64,000 nt of DNA from Lichenicoccus sp964247695. GTDB lineage: Bacteria > Pseudomonadota > Alphaproteobacteria > Acetobacterales > Acetobacteraceae. Within the stretch, counting starts at the first letter, position 1, and every line of letters starts with the position of its first letter. The notes beneath the pieces are model-generated. The model had not been told where the DNA came from. It was given only the letters and a program-made list of their open reading frames with translations, and made no database searches. The stretch spans positions 27,401 through 91,400 of the forward strand of contig CAXTVI010000015.1 in assembly GCA_964247695.1 (NCBI GenBank), in the 5' to 3' direction. The position numbers and the translations under genes are program-made. Of this stretch, positions 1 to 8,257 are shown in pieces.

Positions 1-1186
1 CGCGCTCGTGCTTGTAGGAGAGCGACAGCGTCGGGTTCACCACCACGCGGGCCAGCCGCCCGGCATCGAGGATGCCCTCCTCGAGATCGAACTCCCAGGC
101 GCGCATCTGCTGCGCCATCAGCCGGCGCTGCAGGCGGTTGGCAAGCTTCGAGACCACGCCCGAGAGGTTGAGCAACTGCTGGTCGAGCTGCTGGCGCAGG
201 CGGCCCAGCTCCTCGGCATCGCACAGATCCTCGGCGGCGACCTCCTCGTCGAACTGCCGGATGAATGCCTTGTAGGTCGGACCCGCCTCGATCTCGCGCT
301 GCTCGCGCGATGGCTGCGGGCCGCCGGGCCGGTCCTCGCCTTCCGCCGAGCCTTCCTGCTCCTCGCCCGGCTCGTCGTCCTCCTCGGCCGCACCCGAGCG
401 TGCGAATTCCGGCGTCGGCGAGGGCTGCATGTCGCTGCCGTCGTCACCGGCGCCGTCCTCGGGCGTCGGCGGCTTCTCGCCCCCCTGTTCCTCGCTGTCC
501 TCGTCGGACTGCGCGGTGTCGTCCTGCTCCTCCTCGGCCTCCAGCTCGGCCTCGGCGAGATCGTAGGCCGCGAGCAGACGTCGCGCGGCACGGGTGAAGG
601 CGCCCTGGTCGTCCTGCGCACGCGCCAGATCGTCGAGGGCGGCATCGGCGCTCTCGCCCATCGCCTCGCGCCAGCGCGCCAGCACGGACTGCGCCGGGCC
701 CGGGGAGGCCTTACCCGACATGCGCTCGCGCGCGAGCAGGCCGAGGGCGGCCGCCACCGGCAACTGCTCCTTGCGGGTCATGCGCTCGTAGCCGCCCTGC
801 TCGCATTCCTGCGCGAGCCGCTCCTGCAGGTTGGCGGCGACGCCCGACATGTGCCGCGCGCCGACCACCTCGACGCGCGCCTGCTCGAGCGCGTCATAGA
901 CCTCGCGCGCCTCGCGCGGCGCCGGCGTGCGGGCGGCGTGCACACGGCTGTCATGGTGTCGCAGGCGCAGTCCGGCCGCATCCGCGGCACCACGCAGCCG
1001 AGCGACGTCGGGCGCTCCCAGGGCGCGTGTCGGCTGCGGCAGGCGCACTCGATTGCCGACGACGTTGCCGGGGCCGGCCTGGAAGGTGACCTGCACGTCA
1101 GGCTTGCCGCCGATCGCACGCAACGCGCCCGCGGTGGCGCGCTTGAAGCTCTCGGCGCGGCCGTTGGGATCGTTGCGGCCGCTCAT
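1..1186 (-). CDS. cobT: Cobaltochelatase subunit CobT (C-terminal part beyond window)
   Basis: CobT forms with CobS the AAA+ partner of CobN in the ATP-dependent cobaltochelatase that inserts cobalt into hydrogenobyrinic a,c-diamide in aerobic B12 synthesis. The visible 395 codons begin MSGRNDPNGRAES and show the usual plan: a basic N-terminal half, a long Glu/Asp-rich linker (about residues 190-290), then the start of the region leading to the von Willebrand A domain, which lies off the left edge. The ATG follows the cobS stop after one base, so the two are translationally coupled. CobN is not in the window. Identification rests on the CobS neighbour and the acidic linker pattern. Confidence 0.88.
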   Translation of the reverse strand, partial: MSGRNDPNGRAESFKRATAGALRAIGGKPDVQVTFQAGPGNVVGNRVRLPQPTRALGAPDVARLRGAADAAGLRLRHHDSRVHAARTPAPREAREVYDALEQARVEVVGARHMSGVAANLQERLAQECEQGGYERMTRKEQLPVAAALGLLARERMSGKASPGPAQSVLARWREAMGESADAALDDLARAQDDQGAFTRAARRLLAAYDLAEAELEAEEEQDDTAQSDEDSEEQGGEKPPTPEDGAGDDGSDMQPSPTPEFARSGAAEEDDEPGEEQEGSAEGEDRPGGPQPSREQREIEAGPTYKAFIRQFDEEVAAEDLCDAEELGRLRQQLDQQLLNLSGVVSKLANRLQRRLMAQQMRAWEFDLEEGILDAGRLARVVVNPTLSLSYKHER

Positions 1187-1187
1187 C

Positions 1188-2279
1188 CTAGCGGACGCGG
1201 GCCTGGCGTTCCTGGACGGCGGCAGGCAAGGGCAGCGAGGCGGTCAGTTCCTCGTTGAAGCAGCGCTGGTAGTATTCCGCCACCGTCGGCCGCTCCGCCT
1301 CGTCGCACTTGTTGAGGAAGGTGAGCCGGAAGGCGAACCCGAGATCGTCGAAGATCTGTGCGTTCTCGGCCCAGGTGATGACGGTCCGCGGCGACATCAC
1401 CGTCGAGATGTCGCCATTGATGAAGCCCGCGCGCGTCAGGTCGGCCAGCGCCACCATGCTCTCGACGCGACGCTTGATCACGCCGTTGCGGCCGTCCCAG
1501 CCCATCTTGGACAGCACGATCGCGGTCTCCTGGGCGTGCGGCAGGTAGTTCAGCGTGGTCACGATGTTCCAGCGGTCCATCTGGCCCTGGTTGATCTGCT
1601 GGGTGCCGTGATAGAGGCCGGTGGTGTCGCCGAGGCCGACCGTGTTGGCGGTGGCGAACAGCCGGAACGCCGGATGCGGCCGGATCACCCGGTTCTGGTC
1701 GAGCAGCGTCAGCCGCCCCTCCACCTCCAATACCCGCTGGATCACGAACATCACGTCGGGGCGCCCGGCGTCGTACTCGTCGAAGACCAGCGCGCAGGCG
1801 TGCTGCAGCGCCCAGGGCAGCAGCCCCTCGCGAAACTCGGTGATCTGCTTGCCATCCTTGAGCACGATGGCGTCCTTGCCGACCAGGTCGATGCGACTGA
1901 TGTGGCTATCCAGGTTGATGCGTATGCAGGGCCAGTTCAGCCTCGCCGCCACCTGCTCGATGTGGCTGGACTTTCCAGTGCCGTGATAGCCCTGGATCAT
2001 CACCCGCCGGTTGAAGGCGAAGCCGGCCAGGATCGCCAACGTGGTCTCGCGGTCGAACCGATAGGCGGTGTCGATCTCCGGTACATGCTCGGTGCGTGTG
2101 GAAAAGGCCGGGACGTCGATGTCGCTGTCGATGCCGAAGGTCTCGCGCGCCGGCAGCCGGATGTCCGGCAGGCCGAGCGAGGAGGTGGCGGCGAAACCCG
2201 GCTCTCCCAGTCCCCCGGTGCCAGTTCTTCCGCCTTGGGCCTCGTTGCCGGTTGCTGACAGGTCGGCGATCTCATCCAT
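1188..2279 (-). CDS. cobS: Cobaltochelatase subunit CobS (AAA+ ATPase)
   Basis: AAA+ ATPase that with CobT drives cobalt insertion by CobN in the aerobic cobalamin pathway; cytoplasmic. The 363-residue product has a Walker A motif GYHGTGKSS (about 97-105), a Walker B motif ALVFDEYD (about 163-170) and the family N-terminal segment ETFGIDSDIDVP. It is about 30 residues longer than typical CobS; the extra residues are a low-complexity N-terminus, so an internal start is possible. It lies directly upstream of cobT and 68 bases downstream of the J-protein gene, an arrangement common in alphaproteobacteria. Confidence 0.95.
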   Translation of the reverse strand: MDEIADLSATGNEAQGGRTGTGGLGEPGFAATSSLGLPDIRLPARETFGIDSDIDVPAFSTRTEHVPEIDTAYRFDRETTLAILAGFAFNRRVMIQGYHGTGKSSHIEQVAARLNWPCIRINLDSHISRIDLVGKDAIVLKDGKQITEFREGLLPWALQHACALVFDEYDAGRPDVMFVIQRVLEVEGRLTLLDQNRVIRPHPAFRLFATANTVGLGDTTGLYHGTQQINQGQMDRWNIVTTLNYLPHAQETAIVLSKMGWDGRNGVIKRRVESMVALADLTRAGFINGDISTVMSPRTVITWAENAQIFDDLGFAFRLTFLNKCDEAERPTVAEYYQRCFNEELTASLPLPAAVQERQARVR

Positions 2280-2347
2280 GAAGCTGTCCTGTACCTATGC
2301 ACACACATTGCCACGCACCCCAACGCGGGGTCGCGACCGGCGAGGGC

Positions 2348-2971
2348 TCAACCCGCCTCGGCGAGCCCGGTTTGCCGCTGGCCCTGAAGATGGCTGCGCA
2401 ACGCGGTGTACGCCACGTTGATGGTCTTGAGCCGCTCCTCGGCCGCCCGGTCGCCGCCGTTGGCATCCGGATGATGCCGCCTCGCCAGGATCTTGTAGCG
2501 GGTCTTGAGTTCCTGCATCGAAACCGGCCACGGCAGCCCGAGCGTGTCGAGCGGCTGGCGCAGCTCGGCGGGGCGCTGGTCGGCCTTGCGGGCGCTGCCG
2601 CGGCGTGCGGCGGCCCCGTTCAGCAGGCCGAGCGGGTCGAGCACCGCGTCCTCCTCGAAGGCGCGCGCCGCATGGCCGCCGCCGAGATGGCCGAGCCTCC
2701 AGGACGGCCGGTTCCACGAGACGTCGGCGCGCAGGTGCGCCTCGATCTGTCCCGGGTTCATGCCCTTGTAGAAGTCCCAGCGCGCATTGTACTCGCGGAC
2801 ATGCGCCAGGCAGAACCACCAGTAGTCGTGCAGGCTGTCGCGGGATCGCGGCGCCCGATAGCCTGCTTGCTCCGTGCAGTCCGGCATGTCGCAGAGACGG
2901 CCCGGGGCGTCCGGGTCGGGATCGAAGGCCCGGTGTCGCGTAGTCTTGTTGCGCGGGTTCCTGGGGATCAT
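2348..2971 (-). CDS. J-domain (DnaJ-like) protein
   Basis: A 207-residue co-chaperone-type protein with its J domain at the C-terminus (about 140-200), including the HPD signature within ARRHHPDANGG that stimulates Hsp70 ATPase. The N-terminal half carries the cysteine/aromatic segment CDMPDC...DYWWFCLAHVREYN found in the alphaproteobacterial J-proteins encoded beside cobS. It lacks the Gly/Phe and zinc-finger regions of classical DnaJ, so it is a specialised partner, client unknown. It is probably first in the J-protein-cobS-cobT operon and is divergent from bolA, 50 bases away. Confidence 0.85.
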   Translation of the reverse strand: MIPRNPRNKTTRHRAFDPDPDAPGRLCDMPDCTEQAGYRAPRSRDSLHDYWWFCLAHVREYNARWDFYKGMNPGQIEAHLRADVSWNRPSWRLGHLGGGHAARAFEEDAVLDPLGLLNGAAARRGSARKADQRPAELRQPLDTLGLPWPVSMQELKTRYKILARRHHPDANGGDRAAEERLKTINVAYTALRSHLQGQRQTGLAEAG

Positions 2972-3021
2972 CAGGGCGTTTATGTGCGCCCGTCGGCATG
3001 GGGTGCAAGAGGCAACGGGGG

Positions 3022-3324
3022 ATGATGATGGGCTTGACAGAAGCTGGGCGCGAGCAGCGCCTGCGGGAGGCGATCGAGCGGCGTTTCCGGCCGCAGACGC
3101 TGGTGATCGAGGACGAGAGCGCGCGCCATGCGGGCCATGCCGGCGTTCGCGATACGGCGGCCGGGGGCGAGACGCACTATGCTGTGCTGGTGGTGAGCGG
3201 CGCGTTCGACGGGCTCAGCCGGGTGCAGCGCTCGCGGCTGGTGCACGAGGCGCTGGACGCGGAATTCCGCACCGGCCTGCATGCGCTGTCGCTGACGCTA
3301 CGCACGCCGCGGGAAGCGCAGTGA
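3022..3324 (+). CDS. BolA family protein
   Basis: BolA-type proteins pair with monothiol glutaredoxins and take part in iron-sulfur and iron handling; some also bind DNA. The product of about 100 residues has the compact BolA fold pattern, with RLREAIERRF at the start, HYAVLVVSGAFDGLSRVQRSRLVHEAL in pieces along the core, and the conserved C-terminal HALSLTLRTP. Three ATG codons are clustered at 3022-3030; I chose 3022 because AGAGG lies nine bases upstream. The gene is divergent from the J-protein gene. Its 3' part is overlapped antisense by the read-through end of the hydrolase relic. Confidence 0.85.
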   Translation: MMMGLTEAGREQRLREAIERRFRPQTLVIEDESARHAGHAGVRDTAAGGETHYAVLVVSGAFDGLSRVQRSRLVHEALDAEFRTGLHALSLTLRTPREAQ

Positions 3325-3385
3325 GCCGCGGAGACGTCGTCGCCGGCTGACGTCCGGCATGAGGCGGCGTTGCCTCGTCGAGGTC

Positions 3386-3843
3386 GGTCGCGCACGCTTT
3401 CCTCGAGGAAGGCCAGCAGGTCGCCGTTCAGCCTGTCCTTGTGCGTGACGATCAGGCCGTGCGGGGCGCCCTCATAGACCGCAAGACGGGCGTGCCGCAC
3501 GAGCTTGACCGTCTGCTCCGCGGAGATGCCGATTGGGACGATCTGGTCGTCGCTGCCATGGACGACGAGGGTCGGTACCGTGATCGTCCGCAGGTCGCCG
3601 CTGAAGTCCGTTTCCGAGAACGCAGCGATCGCTTCGTAGGCCGCCGCGATGCCCGTCGCCATGCCCTGACGCCAGTAATCCTCGCGCACGCCCTCCGACA
3701 CGGTAACGCCGCCCGTCCGCCGTGGTCAGGCTGTCCGCCGCGAGCCTGCCTGCGCGGGCTCCCGAAGGGGCCAGCGCGGCTGCGCCTGCTCCGCCGAGGA
3801 AAGGATCGTGGCGGCCGTCCGGGATGATCTCGGTCGCAGACAT
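3386..3843 (-). pseudogene. Remnant of a secreted alpha/beta hydrolase (chloroperoxidase-like)
   Basis: Positions 3701-3386 encode about 105 residues matching the C-terminal third of non-heme chloroperoxidase-like hydrolases: FSETDFSGDLR, VPTLVVHGSDDQIVPIG with the acidic residue, and GAPHGL with the catalytic histidine. The N-terminal two thirds, including the nucleophile elbow, are missing. Upstream, in another frame, a good ribosome-binding site (AGGAGAAGG) precedes an ATG at 3843 and a Tat-like leader, PFLGGAGAAALAPSGARA, whose twin arginine has become Arg-His. The normal stop is also lost, so the frame runs on to 3177 inside bolA. I infer an internal deletion plus frameshift in a once exported hydrolase. 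Confidence 0.7.
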
Positions 3844-4080
3844 GAAAGCCTTCTCCTCGCTGGATGCGCACGCGTCATTGCCGTGCGGGATCCGCTCGAT
3901 GCGGGATCGGGACGACGCGGGGCGCCGGAGTTGGTCCCAGGTGCCCACTCCCGCTTTACCGCCCCGGGCATCAGGTTCGGCGTCGGTGCCACGACCCGGA
4001 AGAGCCGGAAAATACCAAGGTCGCCGCCGGACGATGAGGCCGGACGATCGTCGGGACAGGTAAGTTCCGGCTCTGCCGCG

Positions 4081-4146
4081 GCTTCGACCGAGGCAAGCTG
4101 GATCACCGGTGAGTCGCTGGTCGTTGCAGGAGGCAGCGGAATGTAG
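4081..4146 (+). pseudogene. Terminal fragment of a short-chain dehydrogenase (SDR)
   Basis: The stretch encodes ASTEASWITGESLVVAGG followed by SGM and a stop, which closely resembles the last 20 or so residues of SDR-family enzymes (the ASxITG...LVVDGG ending). No matching SDR sequence precedes it in any frame, so only the 3' tip remains. The surrounding 3844-4280 region holds no intact gene. Confidence 0.5.
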
Positions 4147-4209
4147 CGTCCTGATCGGGCGCTGCATCGCTTCCGGCCGCTGCGTCCCTGCGCCATGCGG
4201 CACACTCAC

Positions 4210-4219
4210 GGGGGGGGGG
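4210..4219. repeat. Homopolymeric G tract (10 bases)
   Basis: A run of ten G residues lies in the non-coding stretch between the hydrolase relic and the reductase gene. It is the longest single-base run I noticed. It is in non-coding DNA and could be a slippage site or an assembly-sensitive spot. Confidence 0.9.
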
Positions 4220-4280
4220 CAGACCTGTCGAGTGAGACCGGGCGCGCTGGACCAACGGACGTGCATCCCCGATGCCTAGG

Positions 4281-5297
4281 CTAGGGCCTGATCAGCAGCT
4301 TGCCGAAATTGCGGCCTCCCAGCATGCCGATGAAGGCCTCGGGCGCGTTTGCCAGGCCGTCGACAAGGTCTTCGAGGAACCGGACCCGGCCGTCTCTGAC
4401 CCAGGCCGACATCTCGACGTGGAACGCCTCGTGACGGTCGATGAAGTCGTGGTTGATGTACCCACGGACGGTCAGGCTGCGCCGGAGGATCGCGCCCATC
4501 AGCGCGGGCACCCGGTCCGGGCCGGGCGAGCCGGCACCTGCATCGTTGTAGGTCGCCACCACGCCGCAGACCGGCACCCGCGCGAAACGGTTCAGCAGCG
4601 GCAGCACGGCGTCGAACACGGCGCCGCCGACATTTTCGAAATAGACGTCGATGCCGTCGGGGCAAGCGGCCGCCAGCTGCGCCGCGAAGTCCGGCGCGCG
4701 GTGGTCGAGGGCCATGTCGAAGCCGAACCGCTCGATCAGGGCGGCGCATTTGCGCGCGCCGCCGGCGATGCCGACGCTGCGCGCGCCACGCAGCTTGGCC
4801 ACCTGGCCGACGGTGGCGCCCACCGGACCGGTGGCCGCCGCGACCACCAGCGTCTCGCCGGGTTTCGGCTGGCCGATCATGTCCAGGCCGACCCAGCCGC
4901 TGAAACCCGGCATGCCGAGCACGCCGAGTGCGGTCGTGACCGGCGCCAGGGCCGGATCGATGCGATGCAGCCGGCCCGCCGGAAGTGCGGCGTGCGACTG
5001 CCAGCCGGTCTGGCAGCGCACGATGTCGCCTGCCGTCCAGCCGGCCGCGTGGCTCCGCACGACCTCGGCGATGCTCTCGCCCACCATCACGTCACCGATC
5101 TCCACCGAGGGCGCGTAGCTCTTCGCGGAACTCATCCGGCCGCGCATGTAGGGGTCGAGCGAGAGATACAGCACCCGCACCAGCACCTCGCCGCGACCCG
5201 GCTGCGGCATCGGCAGGGTCTCGATCCGGAAATCGCTCTCCACCGGCGCGCCCACCGGACGCCGCGCCAGCACGATGCGGGTCAGCTCGCCGCTCAT
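4281..5297 (-). CDS. NADP-dependent oxidoreductase, medium-chain (CurA/YncB type)
   Basis: A 338-residue zinc-independent medium-chain reductase of the leukotriene B4 12-hydroxydehydrogenase/CurA group, which reduces alpha,beta-unsaturated carbonyls with NADPH. Visible features are the N-terminal LSLDPYMRGRM motif, the nucleotide-binding turn AAATGPVGATVGQVAKL, and DVYFENVGG in the Rossmann domain; length fits the family. Its ATG overlaps the slipin stop (ATGA), so it is co-translated with that gene. The physiological substrate cannot be told from sequence. Confidence 0.88.
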   Translation of the reverse strand: MSGELTRIVLARRPVGAPVESDFRIETLPMPQPGRGEVLVRVLYLSLDPYMRGRMSSAKSYAPSVEIGDVMVGESIAEVVRSHAAGWTAGDIVRCQTGWQSHAALPAGRLHRIDPALAPVTTALGVLGMPGFSGWVGLDMIGQPKPGETLVVAAATGPVGATVGQVAKLRGARSVGIAGGARKCAALIERFGFDMALDHRAPDFAAQLAAACPDGIDVYFENVGGAVFDAVLPLLNRFARVPVCGVVATYNDAGAGSPGPDRVPALMGAILRRSLTVRGYINHDFIDRHEAFHVEMSAWVRDGRVRFLEDLVDGLANAPEAFIGMLGGRNFGKLLIRP

Positions 5298-6193
5298 GCC
5301 GGCTGCTCCGGTGCCCCCCGCACAGGTGATGACGACGCGGTCGCCTGGGTGGCCGCCAGCGCCACCGCCGCCGCCATCGCTTGCGCCACCGGCCGCGCCA
5401 TGCTGTCGGCCATCGAGGTCGGCAGCAGGATGGTGGCGCCGCGGTCCTTGTTCATCTCGTAGATGCGGTTGATCTGCAGGATCTGCAGCGCCGTCGGCGA
5501 GCGGTCATAGGCGCGCGCCGCCTCCTCGAGCTCGGTCGCCACCTCGCGCTCGGCGGCCGCCAGCGTCACCCGCGCCATGCGCTCGCGCCCGGCCTGCGCC
5601 TGCCGGCTCATCGCGTCCTGCAGGCTGCGCGGCAGCATCACGTCGCGGATCTCGACGCCCTGCACGGTGATGCCCCAGTCGGCGATCTTGGCGGCGATGC
5701 TGTCGCGCAGCACGGTGTCGATGTGCTTGCGGTCCTCCAGCAGGGTGGCGAGGTCGGTGGCGCCGATCATCTCGCGCAGGCTGGTCTGCGCCACCAGCGA
5801 CACCGAGCCGGCATAGTCCATCAGCACGGTGATGGCCCGCTCCGGATCCTGCACCTTCCAGAACACGATCGCATCGACATCGACCGGCGTGGTGTCGCGG
5901 GTCAGGGTCTGCTCGGTGGCGATCGGCGTTGTCTGGATGCGCAGGTCGACCATGCCGGCGACGCTGTCCACCACCGGAATGATCATGAACAGTCCCGGCC
6001 CGCGCGCGCCCTGCAGCCGGCCTGCCCGCAGCACCACCGCGCGCTCCCACTGCCGCGCCATGCGCAGGCTGGGGGGTGTAAGCAGAGCGAGCAGCACCAG
6101 GGGAGCTGCCAGCCACGGCTGGTGCAGCAACGCGAAGACGGCGGCCGCAGCGGCCAGGAGGATGAACGCGATGACGGTCGCGATCGGGTTCAT
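5294..6193 (-). CDS. Slipin / SPFH-domain (band 7) membrane protein
   Basis: A 299-residue protein with a hydrophobic N-terminal hairpin (about residues 5-40) that anchors it in the membrane and an SPFH/band-7 domain (about 45-220): RAGRLQGARGPGLFMIIP, the DAIVFWKV segment and the EIRDVMLP motif near the end of the domain. The C-terminal third is helical and Ala-rich. Slipins form oligomers in membrane microdomains and are often coupled to NfeD-type proteases, but no nfeD is seen here. It lies 48 bases after the ankyrin-like gene and overlaps the reductase gene. Confidence 0.85.
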   Translation of the reverse strand: MNPIATVIAFILLAAAAAVFALLHQPWLAAPLVLLALLTPPSLRMARQWERAVVLRAGRLQGARGPGLFMIIPVVDSVAGMVDLRIQTTPIATEQTLTRDTTPVDVDAIVFWKVQDPERAITVLMDYAGSVSLVAQTSLREMIGATDLATLLEDRKHIDTVLRDSIAAKIADWGITVQGVEIRDVMLPRSLQDAMSRQAQAGRERMARVTLAAAEREVATELEEAARAYDRSPTALQILQINRIYEMNKDRGATILLPTSMADSMARPVAQAMAAAVALAATQATASSSPVRGAPEQPA

Positions 6194-6241
6194 GCTGCGC
6201 AGCCCCTGTGTCCCGGCTCGTCTGCCAGCAGGCCGGCGGGA

Positions 6242-6868
6242 CTAGCTGCCGCCGAAGCCGAGAAAGCCGATCTCGGGCTTCGGGGTGCCTCCGTTCTCGG
6301 CCAGGCGATGCGCCCGCAGATCGGCCGCCTCCTGCAGCGGCGAGCGACGTCGGGCGGCGCTGGCCTCGACCGAAACGCCACCGGCATCGCCACCCTGGGC
6401 CGAGGCGATCTGCGTGCCCCCGTCGGCGCCCTCGGTGCCGCGCATCGACAGCAGCAGGAAGGTGATGTCGTTGCGGTTCAGGTCGATGGCCATGTCCAGC
6501 GGCTTCTGGCCCAGGATGTTGACCGCCTGCAGGTCGGCGCCTCGCGCCAGGGCGTCCTTCGCGGCGGTGAGGTCGCCGCGGTTGATCGCGTCGAACAGCG
6601 CGGCATTGGGATTGACGTCGAGCGCCACATGCCCGCGCGGCGCCGCCTCGTCGCTCGGCACCGCACCGGGCAGCGCAGGGGGTGGCGCCGCGGCCGCGGC
6701 TGCGGCCTTGGCCTCCTCGGCGGCGGCATCGTCGGCACCGCCTCCACCGCCGCCACCGCCGCTGCCCACGCTCATCTGGGCATGCGCCGCACTGGGCGGC
6801 AGCAGGGATAGACCGGCCAGCATGCCGACGAGCAGGAGCGGACGGCACGGGCAGATCAGTCGCATCAT
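6242..6868 (-). CDS. Exported protein with ankyrin-like repeat
   Basis: A 208-residue protein beginning with a signal peptide (hydrophobic core LLLVGMLAGLSLL, cleavage probably after AHA). A Gly tract of eight residues and an Ala/Pro-rich segment follow, then one ankyrin-like unit (ALFDAINRGDLTAAKDALARGAD and PLDMAIDLNRNDITFLLL, about residues 90-145). The C-terminus is low in known motifs and ends GFLGFGGS. The start is one of two adjacent ATGs at 6868/6865, with no clear Shine-Dalgarno. It heads the minus-strand group with the slipin. Function unknown. Confidence 0.7.
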   Translation of the reverse strand: MMRLICPCRPLLLVGMLAGLSLLPPSAAHAQMSVGSGGGGGGGGADDAAAEEAKAAAAAAAPPPALPGAVPSDEAAPRGHVALDVNPNAALFDAINRGDLTAAKDALARGADLQAVNILGQKPLDMAIDLNRNDITFLLLSMRGTEGADGGTQIASAQGGDAGGVSVEASAARRRSPLQEAADLRAHRLAENGGTPKPEIGFLGFGGS

Positions 6869-7072
6869 GGATATTCCGGTGGCTCGGCTCGGGCGCTGGG
6901 GTCGGCTCCAGCAAAAAAAGCTGCGGGAGAGTGCAACCGAACCTGCTCGACCGCAACCCTCGCGCCACGCGCTCAAAAGCGAGACTCGCTGCCGGGTTGC
7001 CTGTGCGGGCGACGGGCGTTGATAGTCGGCGGGCAGCGCGCGCGGCGCGGCTCGTTCAACGACAGAAGGCGA

Positions 7073-8257
7073 ATGCCCTTGCCGGCAGAAGATCCGACGA
7101 CCTCCTCCGGCCGCCCCGGGCAGATCGATCGACTGGGGCGGCACGAACTGCCGGCGCTGACGTCGATTCGCGGCCTGCTCGCCTGGTGGGTGGTGATGTT
7201 CCATTTCGCGCCCACCGCGCCCTTCCACGTCGGACGCGGCGATCCGTTCATCGACAAGGGCATCATCGCGGTCGACTGCTTCTTCGTGCTGTCCGGCTTC
7301 GTGCTGTGCCATGTCCATCCGGTCATCATCGACCGCGGCCGCCCGTACGGCGCGGCCGATTTCCTGGTCAGCCGGCTTGCCCGGATCTACCCGCTGCACC
7401 TGGCGATGCTGGCGGCCTTTGCCCTGGTCGTCGCGGCCTTCAGGCTGACGCATCCGCACGATGTCGGCGCCGGTGCACCGTTCTCTGCGGACCGCCTGCC
7501 GGGGCTGCTGCGGCAACTCGCGCTGCTGCATGGCTGGTTCCGCTGGGGGCAGGAGACCGCATGGAACGTGCCGTCCTGGTCGATCAGCAGCGAATGGGCC
7601 GCCTACCTGCTGGCGCCGCTGCTGTTCCTGGCGCTGGCGCGGCTGCGTCCCGGCCTCGCATGGACTGCAGCCGGGCTGCTGGCCGGGTGCATCGCGGCTC
7701 TCGCGGAGTCGCACCGGCTCTTCACCGGCGGGATGGCGCTGCCGCGGGTGCTGATGGAGTTCTGCCTCGGGGCGCTGCTGCGCACCACGCTGCGACAGGG
7801 CCATGCCGGGCTCGACCGCATCCGGAACCCGGGGCTGGCGGTCGGCTGGCTGGCGGCGCTGGGCCTCGCGTTCACGACGCATGCCGGGCTGTTCCTGGCG
7901 GCGATGATCTGGCTGCTGCTGCTGCTCTCGCTGCGCACCCGGCGCGCGACCGGCCTCCTGGGCTCGATCGAGCGGATCGGCCTCTATCTCGGGGAGACCT
8001 CGTTCTCCGTCTACATGTGCCACGCCTTCATCCTGATGCTGTGGGGCGGCAACGTCGCGCACCGGTTTCCCATGCTGGTGTCGCACGCGCTGCCGGCGGC
8101 GCTGCTGCTGGCGGGGGTGATCCAGGGTTGCGCGACCCTGCTGCACCATCTGGTCGAGCTGCCGGCGCAAGCCGGCATCCGCCGGCGCTTCAGGGCCTGG
8201 ACCCACGCGCGGAGCCAGGGTGCCCGTGCGGTCGAGGCGGTCCGGCGTCCGGCATGA
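7073..8257 (+). CDS. Acyltransferase family 3 membrane protein
   Basis: An integral membrane protein of about 394 residues, homologous to O-acyltransferases (acyltransferase family 3) that acetylate surface polysaccharides or peptidoglycan precursors. It has the diagnostic early segment LTSIRGLLAWWVVMFHF with the conserved His, the FFVLSGFVL motif, the SRLARIYPLH motif, and about ten hydrophobic segments. I chose the ATG at 7073 because GAAGG lies just upstream; an ATG at 7019 is open but unsupported. The stop overlaps the ATG of the Nudix gene (ATGA), suggesting coupling. The acceptor molecule is unknown. Confidence 0.85.
   Translation: MPLPAEDPTTSSGRPGQIDRLGRHELPALTSIRGLLAWWVVMFHFAPTAPFHVGRGDPFIDKGIIAVDCFFVLSGFVLCHVHPVIIDRGRPYGAADFLVSRLARIYPLHLAMLAAFALVVAAFRLTHPHDVGAGAPFSADRLPGLLRQLALLHGWFRWGQETAWNVPSWSISSEWAAYLLAPLLFLALARLRPGLAWTAAGLLAGCIAALAESHRLFTGGMALPRVLMEFCLGALLRTTLRQGHAGLDRIRNPGLAVGWLAALGLAFTTHAGLFLAAMIWLLLLLSLRTRRATGLLGSIERIGLYLGETSFSVYMCHAFILMLWGGNVAHRFPMLVSHALPAALLLAGVIQGCATLLHHLVELPAQAGIRRRFRAWTHARSQGARAVEAVRRPA

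Noticed and set aside
3177..3385. C-terminal read-through of the hydrolase relic as real protein.
   Set aside because: It has no resemblance to the family, is Ser/Arg-rich and is antisense to bolA.
6869..8206. Upstream extension of the ankyrin-like gene's frame on the minus strand, adding over 400 residues.
   Set aside because: The extension is a Gln/Arg-rich shadow of the acyltransferase gene and lies ahead of a clear signal peptide start.
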